DNA of 64,000 nucleotides. Origin: an uncultured Bacteroidales bacterium (GTDB lineage: Bacteria > Bacteroidota > Bacteroidia > Bacteroidales > Paludibacteraceae). Below are positions 44,188 through 53,280 of the stretch, one piece after another. The first letter of the stretch is position 1; every line of letters begins with the position of its first letter. Position numbers and translations under genes: made by a program. The DNA lies in NCBI GenBank assembly GCA_900542355.1, contig UQNE01000007.1, forward strand, positions 49,974-113,973, read 5' to 3'. A model generated the notes under the pieces. The model saw only the letters and a list, made by a program, of their open reading frames with translations, was not told the origin of the DNA and did no database searches.

Positions 44188-45089
44188 TTTATCAATATAA
44201 TTGATGGTAAGGTACTATCTCGTTTAGTATGACCATCAGCATAGTCATCAAAGTATTGAAACTCAATCTCCTCCATATTATACATAAACATACTATATTG
44301 ATTGAAAAAATCAGATACTTCCCACCAATAGTCATTTCTTGCTTGTGCATATCTTTCTTCGAAATCAATGTCTTCGCTATGCTCCTCCAAATCCTCTAAC
44401 ATCCCATTCAAATCCTCCTGCTCCATCTCTGTAGACATTACATATCGAAGATATTCATCTGTTCCTGTTTCAGATAAATCAAAATCAATATCTATGAGTT
44501 CTCCATCTTCGGGGTCATAATACTTTTCGGGATATCCATCTCCATAATAACGCTGTGGATACTGCGCTCCTACAAAATAATCCATATCAGCATTTTCTTG
44601 TGAGAGTGGAGAACCAAACAAGTATGCAATTATTCCGTCTATCTCCTTTTGAGCATACGTTACAACTGTGGCGACAAGTCCTTCTTGAAGCGTTACATAG
44701 CCAAACTCATAGTATTTAGGTGTATTATCGTAATTATACACAACCTTAGGGTATGGAGTCAGGCACCATGGTTCGTGTATATTTCTCCCCATAAAAGCAT
44801 TTGCCCCCGCCAATAATTCAACCGTTGCCAAGTAACGCGCCATCCGATAGTCCACGATGTTTTCTTCATCCAGAGACACAAGGTCTAATATTTCGTTTGG
44901 TTCCGTAAAAGGCATTCCAAAATTCATAGAATTGTAAATAGCAGGATCTGCAACTGATGCTTTCCGAATAGGAGAATCACTCACACCAGTAGAAGAAATT
45001 TCATTTTGGCATGACACAAATAATAATACCACAATGGGTAAACAACACATCTTGTGAGATGTCAGTTTTCTTGAATGTTGATGTTTCAT
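44184..45089 (-). CDS. lipoprotein with propeptide-like region, fused or coupled to the cysteine peptidase
   Basis: 301 residues. The signal peptide ends at a lipobox (VLLFVSCQNE). At about residues 65-160, VDYRMARYLATVELLAGANA and YEFGYVTLQEGLVATVVTYA resemble the Spi-type propeptide of C10 peptidases: a strand pattern ending in a self-reference such as YYEFG. The C-terminal third is strongly acidic (MEQEDLNGMLEDLEEHSEDI). The ORF ends four codons after the point where the peptidase frame becomes plausible, and overlaps it by 4 nt. It is therefore either a coupled pro-domain or the first half of a frameshifted preproprotein. Confidence 0.55.
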   Translation of the reverse strand: MKHQHSRKLTSHKMCCLPIVVLLFVSCQNEISSTGVSDSPIRKASVADPAIYNSMNFGMPFTEPNEILDLVSLDEENIVDYRMARYLATVELLAGANAFMGRNIHEPWCLTPYPKVVYNYDNTPKYYEFGYVTLQEGLVATVVTYAQKEIDGIIAYLFGSPLSQENADMDYFVGAQYPQRYYGDGYPEKYYDPEDGELIDIDFDLSETGTDEYLRYVMSTEMEQEDLNGMLEDLEEHSEDIDFEERYAQARNDYWWEVSDFFNQYSMFMYNMEEIEFQYFDDYADGHTKRDSTLPSIILIN

Positions 45090-45142
45090 GATACTGATTT
45101 ATTTATTGGTTAATACTGAAATTTGTTTGTTAATTGTTTGGG

Positions 45143-45865
45143 TTATGGGTTTGCCATAGTGTCGTGGCACTCCGCCTGCTGCTCCAATGCGTGCCAGAGG
45201 TTGTCGTCGGGAACAGGGGCGGTGATAGAGATAGGTTCGTGGCTGACGGGGTGGACGAACTCGATGCGGCGGGCATGGAGACAGATACCGCCGTCAGGGT
45301 TGCTGCGTTTGGCACCATATTTAAGGTCGCCTTTGATTGGGCATCCGATAGCCGCCAGTTGACAACGGATCTGATGATGTCGCCCCGTCTCGAGGTTGAT
45401 TTCAAGCAGCGCATAGCGGTCGCCTTGCGCAATAGTCTTGTAGGTCAGCACCGCGCGTTTGGCCTCTTTGCTGAGCGGATTGCCGTCTTTATCCACTCGG
45501 GCGATATACGATTTGTTCTGTTTCTCGTTGCGGATGAGATAGTTCTCCAACCGTCCTTCGGGCTCGGCAGGCGCATTCGCCACGATTGCCCAATAGGTTT
45601 TCTTGATTTGCTCATGCGATTTGAACATGTCGTTCAGCCGCGCCAATGCCTTACTCGTGCGGGCAAAAAGCACTACTCCACTCGTGGGGCGGTCGAGACG
45701 GTGAGTAACCCCAAGGAATACCTCACCGGGTTTGTTGTATTTCTCCTTGATGTATGCCTTGACGGTTTCGGACAGCGGCGTATCACCCGTTTTGTCGCCC
45801 TGCACTATCTCGCTGCAAGTCTTGTTGACTGCAATGATATGATTATCTTCGTAAAGAACAGTCAT
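45143..45865 (-). CDS. RluA-family RNA pseudouridine synthase
   Basis: 240 residues. The catalytic motif is VTHRLDRPTSGVVLF with the nucleophilic Asp near residue 58; YWAIV, EINLETGRHHQIRCQ and GDLKYG are the other conserved parts. There is no S4 domain, so the target (23S rRNA or tRNA) cannot be told. It starts 1 nt after the rlmB stop. Confidence 0.9.
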   Translation of the reverse strand: MTVLYEDNHIIAVNKTCSEIVQGDKTGDTPLSETVKAYIKEKYNKPGEVFLGVTHRLDRPTSGVVLFARTSKALARLNDMFKSHEQIKKTYWAIVANAPAEPEGRLENYLIRNEKQNKSYIARVDKDGNPLSKEAKRAVLTYKTIAQGDRYALLEINLETGRHHQIRCQLAAIGCPIKGDLKYGAKRSNPDGGICLHARRIEFVHPVSHEPISITAPVPDDNLWHALEQQAECHDTMANP

Positions 45866-45866
45866 C

Positions 45867-46706
45867 TTATTTGTCTCCTTTATGTGCGCGTTGTCGAACA
45901 GCCTCGTAGATCATCACGCCTGCTGCCACCGATACATTGAGGCTCTCAATGGCGTTAGTCATCGGGATACGCACACGGTCGGTAGCCAGTTTGAGGTTCT
46001 CCTCGTAGATACCTTTTTCCTCCGATCCCATGATGATGGCCATCGGTGCGGTCATATCCACATCGGTATAGTCGATATCGGTATGCTCGGTGGCTGCCAC
46101 AATGCGTAACCCGCTATCCCTCAGGTAGGTAAGGCAGTTCTGCAAGTTATCCGCCTTGCACACGGGCAGCGTATGGAGCGCACCCGCAGAGGTCTTGATA
46201 GCATCGCCGTTGATCGAGACACATCCGCGCGTAGGAATAATGATCGCATGCACGCCTGCGCACGCACATGTGCGAGCGATAGCACCGAAATTGCGCATAT
46301 CGGTGATGCCGTCCAACACCATCAACAACGGAGTCTTACCCTCATCGAAGAGCGATTGCACCACATCCTCCACACGATAGAACTCTATTGGCGAAAGGAA
46401 CGCGATGACCCCTTGATGATTCTTGTCGGTGAACTGATTGAGTTTCTCCACCGGTACTTTCTGCACAGGCGTATTCGTTCCCTCTAATTTTTGCAGCAAC
46501 TCCTTGCCGATACTGCTACTCATATCACGGCGCAGCAGCACTTTATCCAGCACCTTACCGGCATCGATTGCTTCTATCACCGCACGGATACCAAAAATCA
46601 TCTCTTTTTCAGGAGGCCGCTTGGTATCGTATTGCGGTTTACTCTCACGCCGAGGCGCAACATTGCGCTCGTGATTAAAATTCGGATTATAACTTTTCTG
46701 ATACAT
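45867..46706 (-). CDS. rlmB: SpoU-family 23S rRNA (guanosine-2'-O)-methyltransferase RlmB
   Basis: 279 residues. A basic, disordered N terminus precedes the substrate-binding domain (FGIRAVIEAIDAG). The SpoU knot carries DGITDMRNFGAIART, IIMGSEEKGI and IPMTNAIESLNVSVAAGVM. Length and motifs fit RlmB, which methylates G2251 of 23S rRNA. The operon continues into the pseudouridine synthase gene. Confidence 0.88.
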   Translation of the reverse strand: MYQKSYNPNFNHERNVAPRRESKPQYDTKRPPEKEMIFGIRAVIEAIDAGKVLDKVLLRRDMSSSIGKELLQKLEGTNTPVQKVPVEKLNQFTDKNHQGVIAFLSPIEFYRVEDVVQSLFDEGKTPLLMVLDGITDMRNFGAIARTCACAGVHAIIIPTRGCVSINGDAIKTSAGALHTLPVCKADNLQNCLTYLRDSGLRIVAATEHTDIDYTDVDMTAPMAIIMGSEEKGIYEENLKLATDRVRIPMTNAIESLNVSVAAGVMIYEAVRQRAHKGDK

Positions 46707-46716
46707 ATTTCGTATT

Positions 46717-48447
46717 TTAATAGACTAACCAATCAAGAAATTTATCGATGTCTTCATCGTAGGCATAAGGGGTATCCACAAGGCGTCTTCCATCTGTATC
46801 TAACTGAATATAAAACGGTTGCGCATTTGCGCCATACTCTGTACGCTGCATATAACTCCACTTGTCGCCTACCGTCTTGAGCGTAATTCTCCTGCCGTTC
46901 TCCTCGGTTTCTATAGGTTCGGGCAGCGGTGTCTTATCGTCCACGATGAGCGAAATGAGCACATAGTTTCTTAGGTGCGTCTCTACCTCTGGTTTCGACA
47001 GCACGGCCGCCTCCATCTTGCGACAATTAACACACCCATAACCGTTAAAGTCCACAAACACAGGCATTTTGTGCGCACGAGCGTAAGCCATACCCTCATC
47101 GTAGTCGGTGAAAGTAATCTGCCGGTCAGCCGCAGCGGGGGCTTGGTTCACTGTCCAATCTTGCGTACTTATCGGCGGTGCAAAAGCCGAGATGGCTCGC
47201 AAAGGTGCGCCCCACAACCCGGGCACCATATACATCGCAAACGATAAGGAAATCACCGCCAAGAAGAACCGTGTTACACTCGTCTTGCGATGACTCTCAT
47301 CATCGTTGGGGAACGAAATCAGCCCCAGCAGATACAACCCGAGCAAGGCAAAAATAACAATCCAAAGCGCGATAAACACCTCTCTATCAAGGATATGCCA
47401 ACCATAAGCCAAGTCGGCCACGCTCAAGAACTTCAGCGACAACGCCAACTCCAAGAACGCCAGCGTTACCTTAAAAGTATTCATCCAACCGCCCGATTTC
47501 GGCAGTTTTTTCAGCACAGATGGGAACAACGCAAACAGAGAGAACGGCAATGCCAACGCTATCGCAAAGCCCAACATACCCAATGTAGGCGCAAGCAACG
47601 ACTTACCCGCCGCCTCCACCAGCAGTGTCCCGATAATCGGTCCCGTGCAGGAGAACGAGACAATCACCAGCGTAAACGCCATAAGCAAGATGCTCAAGAA
47701 ACCGGTCGTCTTACCCGATTTGGCATTGAGGGCTGTGGACCACGAACTCGGAAGCGTAATCTCAAACGCTCCGAAGAACGAAGCCGCAAAAAGCACTAAT
47801 ATCAAGAAGAAAATAATGTTCACTACTGCATTGGTACTCAGCGCATTAAGTGCAGATGCACCAAAGACAAGCGTTACCAACAGTCCCAATCCGACATAGA
47901 TAATGATGATGCTCAGTCCGTAGAGCAGCGCATCGCGCACGGCGTGTACATTGGTCGTACCCCGCGCTGCTCCGCTGCGCTTGATAAAGAACGAAACCGT
48001 CATCGGAATAATCGGCCATACACAAGGGGTAAAAATCGCCAGCAGTCCGCCGAGCAGTCCCATAGCAAACACCCACCATAGCGACTTATCCTCCTCATTA
48101 TCATTGGTTTGCGCTATAGATTGCTCTTGAGCCGCTATTGTCGAGGCGGCATACTCCCACACCTCGGGCGCGGTACACATCTTGTCATCGCACGCATTGA
48201 ATCGTATCGAGACAGCCCCTGTATCAGGCAGCGTCAGCGTGTATATCCCGGCATACTCCTCGCCCACCGTTGTCCCATTCACCTCAATCACGGTCAAATG
48301 CCACCCCGCCTCTATCTCGGCAGTCAAGCGCACGCTGTCGCCGACTGCTTCTCCGCTCCACCGCACAGGGTTCACTATCTGCCCCATTGCCCCTGCCACC
48401 GACAGGAGCAACACACACACACTTATCAGTATTCGTCTTATATTCAT
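46717..48447 (-). CDS. dsbD: thiol:disulfide interchange protein DsbD
   Basis: 576 residues. Signal peptide, then the periplasmic alpha domain with a Cys pair in FNACDDKMCTAPE. The eight-helix membrane domain has its two Cys in IFTPCVWPIIP and SFSCTGPIIG. A C-terminal thioredoxin-like gamma domain has GYGCVNCRKMEA (CxxC). DsbD carries electrons from cytoplasmic thioredoxin to periplasmic reductants. All six cysteines expected are visible. It lies 10 nt ahead of rlmB. Confidence 0.92.
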   Translation of the reverse strand: MNIRRILISVCVLLLSVAGAMGQIVNPVRWSGEAVGDSVRLTAEIEAGWHLTVIEVNGTTVGEEYAGIYTLTLPDTGAVSIRFNACDDKMCTAPEVWEYAASTIAAQEQSIAQTNDNEEDKSLWWVFAMGLLGGLLAIFTPCVWPIIPMTVSFFIKRSGAARGTTNVHAVRDALLYGLSIIIIYVGLGLLVTLVFGASALNALSTNAVVNIIFFLILVLFAASFFGAFEITLPSSWSTALNAKSGKTTGFLSILLMAFTLVIVSFSCTGPIIGTLLVEAAGKSLLAPTLGMLGFAIALALPFSLFALFPSVLKKLPKSGGWMNTFKVTLAFLELALSLKFLSVADLAYGWHILDREVFIALWIVIFALLGLYLLGLISFPNDDESHRKTSVTRFFLAVISLSFAMYMVPGLWGAPLRAISAFAPPISTQDWTVNQAPAAADRQITFTDYDEGMAYARAHKMPVFVDFNGYGCVNCRKMEAAVLSKPEVETHLRNYVLISLIVDDKTPLPEPIETEENGRRITLKTVGDKWSYMQRTEYGANAQPFYIQLDTDGRRLVDTPYAYDEDIDKFLDWLVY

Positions 48448-48456
48448 CTCTATGGT

Positions 48457-49761
48457 TTATTCTCGCTTGATACATGCACCGATGGCGTTGAGGCGTCGCT
48501 CTATGTCCTCGTAGCCGCGGTCTATCTGGTCGATATGGTCGATACGACTTGTACCATCCGCCGCCATGGCTGCAATCAGCATTGCAATACCTGCGCGAAT
48601 ATCGGGCGAAGTCATATTGTTGTGGCGTAAACGCATCTGCCGGTCGTGTCCAATCACCACCGCGCGGTGCGGGTCGCAAAGAATAATCTGCGCCCCCATA
48701 TCTATCAGTTTGTCCACAAAAAACAATCGGCTCTCAAACATCTTCTGATGAATCAGCACCGACCCGCGTGCCTGCGTGGCTACCACTAAGATAACCGACA
48801 GAAGATCAGGCGTTAAGCCCGGCCAAGGCGCATCGGCTACCGTCAGTATCGACCCGTCTAAGAACGACTCAATCTGGTAGTGCTCTTGTGCCGGGATATA
48901 GATGTCATCGTTGCGTTGTTCCACAGTGATTCCCAACCGACGAAACGCCTCCGGAATTATTCCGAGGTCTTTGTACGACACATTGCAAATCGTCAGTTCG
49001 CTGCCCGTGATAGCCGCCATTCCAATAAACGACCCCACCTCAATCATATCCGGCAGCAGCGTATGCTCCGTGCCGTGCATCGACTGTACACCGCTTATAG
49101 TCAACAGGTTAGACCCTACGCCTTCTATCTTTGCGCCCATCCGATTGAGCATTCGGCAGAGTTGCTGGATGTAGGGCTCGCACGCCGCATTGTAGATGGT
49201 GGTCGTACCCTCTGCCAACACCGATGCCATTATGATATTGGCCGTACCCGTTACGCTCGCTTCATCCAAAAGCATATAGGTTCCACGCAACTGCTTGCAC
49301 GAGAAATGGTACGCACGCAACGCATGGTCGTACTCAAAACCGGCCCCGAGGTTCAGCATTCCCTGGAAATGGGTGTCCAAACGCCGACGACCGATTTTGT
49401 CCCCGCCCGGTTTGGCATAAGTAACCTCTCCGAAACGCGCCAACAGCGGCCCGATGAGCATCACCGATCCGCGCAGTTTATTACATTTCTGCAAGAACTC
49501 CACGCTATGCAAATACGCCGTATCGATGTCCCGCGCACAAAACGAATACTTGCCTTTCGCTATCCGTTTCACCGCCACGCCCATCGACTGCAGCAGGTCT
49601 ATCAAGTTATTAACATCCAGTATATCAGGCAGATTGCTCATTATCACCTCGTCTTGCGTGAGCAATACGGCACACAGCACTTGCAATGCCTCGTTCTTTG
49701 CCCCCTGCGGAGTGATACTCCCATGCAGTTTATGCCCGCCTTCTACCACAAAAGTTGCCAT
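48457..49761 (-). CDS. murA: UDP-N-acetylglucosamine 1-carboxyvinyltransferase
   Basis: 434 residues. GAKNEALQVLCAVLL binds the sugar nucleotide (catalytic Lys); LARFGEVTYAKPGGDKIG is the active-site loop, where the usual Cys is Asp; RRRLDTHFQG follows. MurA makes the first committed precursor of peptidoglycan. The Cys-to-Asp change is common in Bacteroidota and is known from other bacteria to abolish covalent fosfomycin capture. It precedes dsbD by 9 nt. Confidence 0.96.
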   Translation of the reverse strand: MATFVVEGGHKLHGSITPQGAKNEALQVLCAVLLTQDEVIMSNLPDILDVNNLIDLLQSMGVAVKRIAKGKYSFCARDIDTAYLHSVEFLQKCNKLRGSVMLIGPLLARFGEVTYAKPGGDKIGRRRLDTHFQGMLNLGAGFEYDHALRAYHFSCKQLRGTYMLLDEASVTGTANIIMASVLAEGTTTIYNAACEPYIQQLCRMLNRMGAKIEGVGSNLLTISGVQSMHGTEHTLLPDMIEVGSFIGMAAITGSELTICNVSYKDLGIIPEAFRRLGITVEQRNDDIYIPAQEHYQIESFLDGSILTVADAPWPGLTPDLLSVILVVATQARGSVLIHQKMFESRLFFVDKLIDMGAQIILCDPHRAVVIGHDRQMRLRHNNMTSPDIRAGIAMLIAAMAADGTSRIDHIDQIDRGYEDIERRLNAIGACIKRE

Positions 49762-49838
49762 TTCGTACTTTTCCTATTGTTTTTTATAGTCCCGGTTCCT
49801 GCAGAAAACCTGCGCTTTCTGCCCGCCCGACACATTAT

Positions 49839-50831
49839 TTATATATAGTTCACCTCGGGTGAGATTTCTATTCCGAATTTCTCTCGCACGGCGTTGCGCA
49901 CCTCTTCCGCCAAGCCTATCACCTCTTGCGGAGTGGCCTCGCCCGTGGCATTCACTATCACAAGCGGCTGATGCTCATACACTTGCGCACCGCCTAAGCG
50001 TTTTCCTTTGCACCCGCATTGCTCAATCAGCCACGCTGCCGGCACCTTGATTCCGCCTTTGACCGCATAGTGCGGCATATTCGCAAACTGTCCCTGCAGT
50101 GCTTCAAACTGCTCCTCGCTGATTACCGGATTCTTAAAGAAACTGCCTGCCGACCCTAATTCGCCCACCTCGGGCAGTTTCTGTCGGCGAATACGAATCA
50201 CCGCATCGCGCACCTCTCGCAATGAACGAGGATTCAGTTCGCGCAAGTTGCCGTAATCCAAGTGCAACTCGGGGTGTTTCTGCAGCCGATACACTACGCT
50301 CGTTACCACATACTGCCCCCGCAGTTCATTCTTAAAAATACTGTCCCGATAGCCGTAGCGACACTCCTCATTGCTAAAAACGCGCTCTTCCCCGGTGGCC
50401 GTTTCTACCGTTTTCACACTCTGTATCACATCCTTCGCCTCCACGCCATAAGCCCCTACATTCTGTACGGCAGACGCCCCCACTTCGCCCGGGATATGGC
50501 TTAGGTTCTCCAAACCGCCAAGCCCCATATCCACCACTTGCTCAATCAGTTCGTCAAGCACTATTCCTCCTTCGGCTTCTATATCCACATAGTCGCTATC
50601 CTCGTCCAAAGCCCGCGCACGGCACATTCCAGAGTGCAGCAACACACCGTCAAAATCTTTGGTAAACAGCAGGTTAGACCCGCTGCCTATGACCATTATC
50701 GGCTGCCCGGCATAGCGTTTCAGCAGGTCTTGCAACTCCGCTACCGACCCATATTCTGCCCACACACGCGCACGCACATCCATCTGAAAGGTGTTACGCG
50801 ATCGAAGCGATATATTTTCTTCTATTTTCAT
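49839..50831 (-). CDS. murB: UDP-N-acetylenolpyruvoylglucosamine reductase
   Basis: 330 residues. FAD-binding VIGSGSNLLF and HIPGEVGASAVQNVGAYG, and the catalytic Ser in LGSAGSFFKNPV, identify type I MurB, with the Tyr in the ECRYGYRDS loop. It reduces the MurA product to UDP-MurNAc. murB and murA are consecutive, so both early steps are coexpressed. Confidence 0.96.
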   Translation of the reverse strand: MKIEENISLRSRNTFQMDVRARVWAEYGSVAELQDLLKRYAGQPIMVIGSGSNLLFTKDFDGVLLHSGMCRARALDEDSDYVDIEAEGGIVLDELIEQVVDMGLGGLENLSHIPGEVGASAVQNVGAYGVEAKDVIQSVKTVETATGEERVFSNEECRYGYRDSIFKNELRGQYVVTSVVYRLQKHPELHLDYGNLRELNPRSLREVRDAVIRIRRQKLPEVGELGSAGSFFKNPVISEEQFEALQGQFANMPHYAVKGGIKVPAAWLIEQCGCKGKRLGGAQVYEHQPLVIVNATGEATPQEVIGLAEEVRNAVREKFGIEISPEVNYI

Positions 50832-51010
50832 CTCTGATTCATTATTTTTCTACCGAAGTACAATTTACAAAACTCTTCGTTTTTGTAGCAATTTGATACC
50901 TTTTCGCCCATTCTGCTTACTATCTGCTTTCCTGTTTTTGAGCCGATTTTGTCGAACTCTTGTCGAGACCTTATCGAGACCTAAAGCCGACCTCGCCAAA
51001 TAGCAAAATG
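50832..51010. repeat. nadE-murB spacer with TCTCGACAAG-type repeat
   Basis: Minus-strand reading gives CTTTAGGTCTCGATAAG, a second GGTCTCGACAAG and ATTTTGCTATTTGG. 34350-34425 contains the same words on the plus strand. No gene seen. Confidence 0.55.
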
Positions 51011-52954
51011 TTATTTTTTGCTCGGGCAGCACACATCGCTCGGCATTCGCCAATCGCCTCGTGGTGAGAGACTCACCCCTACCACTTTCGGCCCGTCGGG
51101 CATACACGAACGCTTAAACTGTTGCTGATAGAATCGGCGGAAGAATACATCCAACCAATGCTCTATCGTTGCCTCATCGTACTTGTCGGCAAACGCCTGC
51201 GAAGCCATATACTCGATTTTCGCACGAGTAAATCCGTAGCGTAGATAGTAGTAGATAAAGAAATCGTGCAACTCGTAGGGACCCACTTTGTCCTCGGTGA
51301 TTTGTGCAATATTGCCGTTCTCATCTGCTGGCAACAACTCCGGCGACACGGGCGTGTCAATCACATCGAGCAGCACCCGCCGCGTCTCCTCGCCAAACAG
51401 ATTATCTGCAGCATAGCGCACCAGATAGCGAACCAAGGTCTTCGGGATACCCGCATTGATACCGTACATCGACATCTGGTCGCCCGAATAAGTTGCCCAA
51501 CCGAGTGCCAACTCGCTCAAATCGCCTGTTCCTACCACGATGCCATTGTGTTTGTTGGCCATATCCATTAGAATCAGCGTGCGGATTCGCGCCTGTGCAT
51601 TCTCGTAGGTAACATCGTGGTTATCAATATCTTGCCCTATGTCCGCCAGGTGCTGCGTCGCTACTTCTCTGATAGGTATCTCGTAGGTGGTTACGCCCAA
51701 CTGCTCCATCATCGCCAAGGCGTTTTGATAAGTTCTGTCGCTCGTGCCGAACCCGGGCATCGTGATGCCCAACACACGCTTGCGGTCGTACCCCAACTGG
51801 TCAGCCGCCATCACGCACACCAGCAAAGCCAAAGTCGAGTCCAATCCGCCCGAGATACCTACCACCACCGTTTCCGAATGGGTATGTTCCCAACGGCGCA
51901 TCAGTCCGCTCGTTTGGATAGAGAAGACATCGGTGCAATACGCATCTTCCTCACCCCGCAACGGCAAGAACGGTGTCATCGAGAACCGACGATGAACAGG
52001 CTCGGTAAACTCAAAATCGATGCGCTCCAGCGGAGCCACATTGATTTTGCGATAGTGGCCATGCTTATCCTTCGTAAAATTGGTATTGCGTTGGCGATCG
52101 GTACGCAGACGCTCGATATCAATCTCTTGGATAATCATATCCGAAACACGCTGGAAACGAGCACCTTCCGTCAGCATATCGCCATTCTCGGCAATATAGG
52201 TCGAACCCGAATAGACCACATCGGTCGTACTCTCGCCCACACCCGACGAAGCATACACATAGCCGCAGTGTACACGCGCCGACTGCTGCGTGATCATCTG
52301 CCTACGGAAGGCATGCTTGCCCACAACGCAGTTGCTGCTCGATAGGTTGAATATCAGTTCCGCACCCTGGATAGCCAACTGAGTGGAAGGCGGAAGCGGG
52401 CTCCACAGATCCTCACAGATTTCGATTCCGAAAGTGTAGTCGCGTGTCGTGAAAAGCAGGTCGGGACCGAACGGCACATCACCGCTCCAAATCTCTATTG
52501 TCGGGATACGAGGTGCCACCGTGTTCCACGCATACTCCATCGCCAAACGCCCCGAGGTGAACCAACGCTTCTCGTAGAACTCACCCGTATTGGGCAGGTT
52601 GATTTTCGGCACTACGCCCAGCACCTCCCCATCGGTCATCACAAACGCACAGTTGAATAGGTTGTTGTCCACCTGCAGCGGTGCGCCTATCAGCACCACA
52701 ATCGGTTTTTCGCGTGTGAATGCACACACTTCCTCCAATGCTGCCAAAGCATCTTGCTGCAGTTGCTGAGTAAAGAACAGGTCGGCACAAGTGTAACCCG
52801 TCAGCGTCAGTTCCGGGAAGCAAATCACCTCCACACCCTGCTCCACAGCCTCTTCTATCTGGCGTTTCACCTCCTGCGCATTGTATTGGCAGTCTGCCAC
52901 GCGTATCATCGGCACTGCCGCCGCCACACGCACAAAACCAAAATTTGTATTCAT
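51011..52954 (-). CDS. nadE: glutamine-dependent NAD+ synthetase
   Basis: 647 residues from the Met at 52954, which fits the family N terminus (GFVRVAAAVP) better than the Met seven codons upstream. The nitrilase-type glutaminase domain has a Glu in CFPELTLTGY, a Lys in VPKINLPN and the Cys in LSSSNCVVGK. The ATP-pyrophosphatase domain has VVGISGGLDSTLALLV. It amidates nicotinate adenine dinucleotide. Its leader contains the 9-bp CTAG array. Confidence 0.95.
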   Translation of the reverse strand: MNTNFGFVRVAAAVPMIRVADCQYNAQEVKRQIEEAVEQGVEVICFPELTLTGYTCADLFFTQQLQQDALAALEEVCAFTREKPIVVLIGAPLQVDNNLFNCAFVMTDGEVLGVVPKINLPNTGEFYEKRWFTSGRLAMEYAWNTVAPRIPTIEIWSGDVPFGPDLLFTTRDYTFGIEICEDLWSPLPPSTQLAIQGAELIFNLSSSNCVVGKHAFRRQMITQQSARVHCGYVYASSGVGESTTDVVYSGSTYIAENGDMLTEGARFQRVSDMIIQEIDIERLRTDRQRNTNFTKDKHGHYRKINVAPLERIDFEFTEPVHRRFSMTPFLPLRGEEDAYCTDVFSIQTSGLMRRWEHTHSETVVVGISGGLDSTLALLVCVMAADQLGYDRKRVLGITMPGFGTSDRTYQNALAMMEQLGVTTYEIPIREVATQHLADIGQDIDNHDVTYENAQARIRTLILMDMANKHNGIVVGTGDLSELALGWATYSGDQMSMYGINAGIPKTLVRYLVRYAADNLFGEETRRVLLDVIDTPVSPELLPADENGNIAQITEDKVGPYELHDFFIYYYLRYGFTRAKIEYMASQAFADKYDEATIEHWLDVFFRRFYQQQFKRSCMPDGPKVVGVSLSPRGDWRMPSDVCCPSKK

Positions 52955-52997
52955 AGATAAATAAATCGTTTTCACATTTCTATTCCACCCCGGTTTC

Positions 52998-53091
52998 CTA
53001 TATCCCCTAACCCACCTAGGTTCCCTAGTTTATCTAGAATATCTAGTCTATCTAGATCTTCTAGAGCATCTAGTCCATCTAGACATCCTAG
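52998..53091. repeat. 9-bp CTAG tandem array in the nadE leader
   Basis: CTAG occurs at 53016, 53025, 53034, 53043, 53052, 53061, 53070, 53079 and 53088: nine copies with an exact 9-bp period. Degenerate CTAT and CTAA units stand at 52998 and 53007. It lies between the nadE promoter and start codon, so it is transcribed. Confidence 0.92.
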
Positions 53092-53114
53092 TCCTCCCCA
53101 AAAAATCACCTGCG

Positions 53115-53145
53115 CAAAGTTACCAATAAAAAACGAATTTCGCAA
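53115..53145 (-). promoter_or_regulatory. promoter of nadE
   Basis: On the minus strand TTG (53143-53145), 20 nt, TAACTTTG (53115-53122). The leader is about 150 nt. Confidence 0.78.
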
Positions 53146-53211
53146 GAGACACCCCACAAAAGCCCCAAAAGAAAAAAAATGCAGAAAAAGTAACAAAAAA
53201 TCACTGCAAAA

Positions 53212-53243
53212 TTTGCGTATTCCAAAAAATAGCAGTACCTTTG
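53212..53243 (+). promoter_or_regulatory. promoter of tRNA-Glu
   Basis: TTTG (53212-53215), 20 nt, TACCTTTG (53236-53243), about 30 nt ahead of the tRNA. Confidence 0.8.
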
Positions 53244-53280
53244 CACCCGCTTTCGAGAGAGAAAGTAATCAATTACCCTC

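Noticed and set aside
52972..53196. A 74-codon minus-strand ORF with an LD-repeat, translated from the CTAG array
   Set aside because: Its start codon lies upstream of the predicted nadE transcription start and its repeat simply mirrors the 9-bp DNA period.
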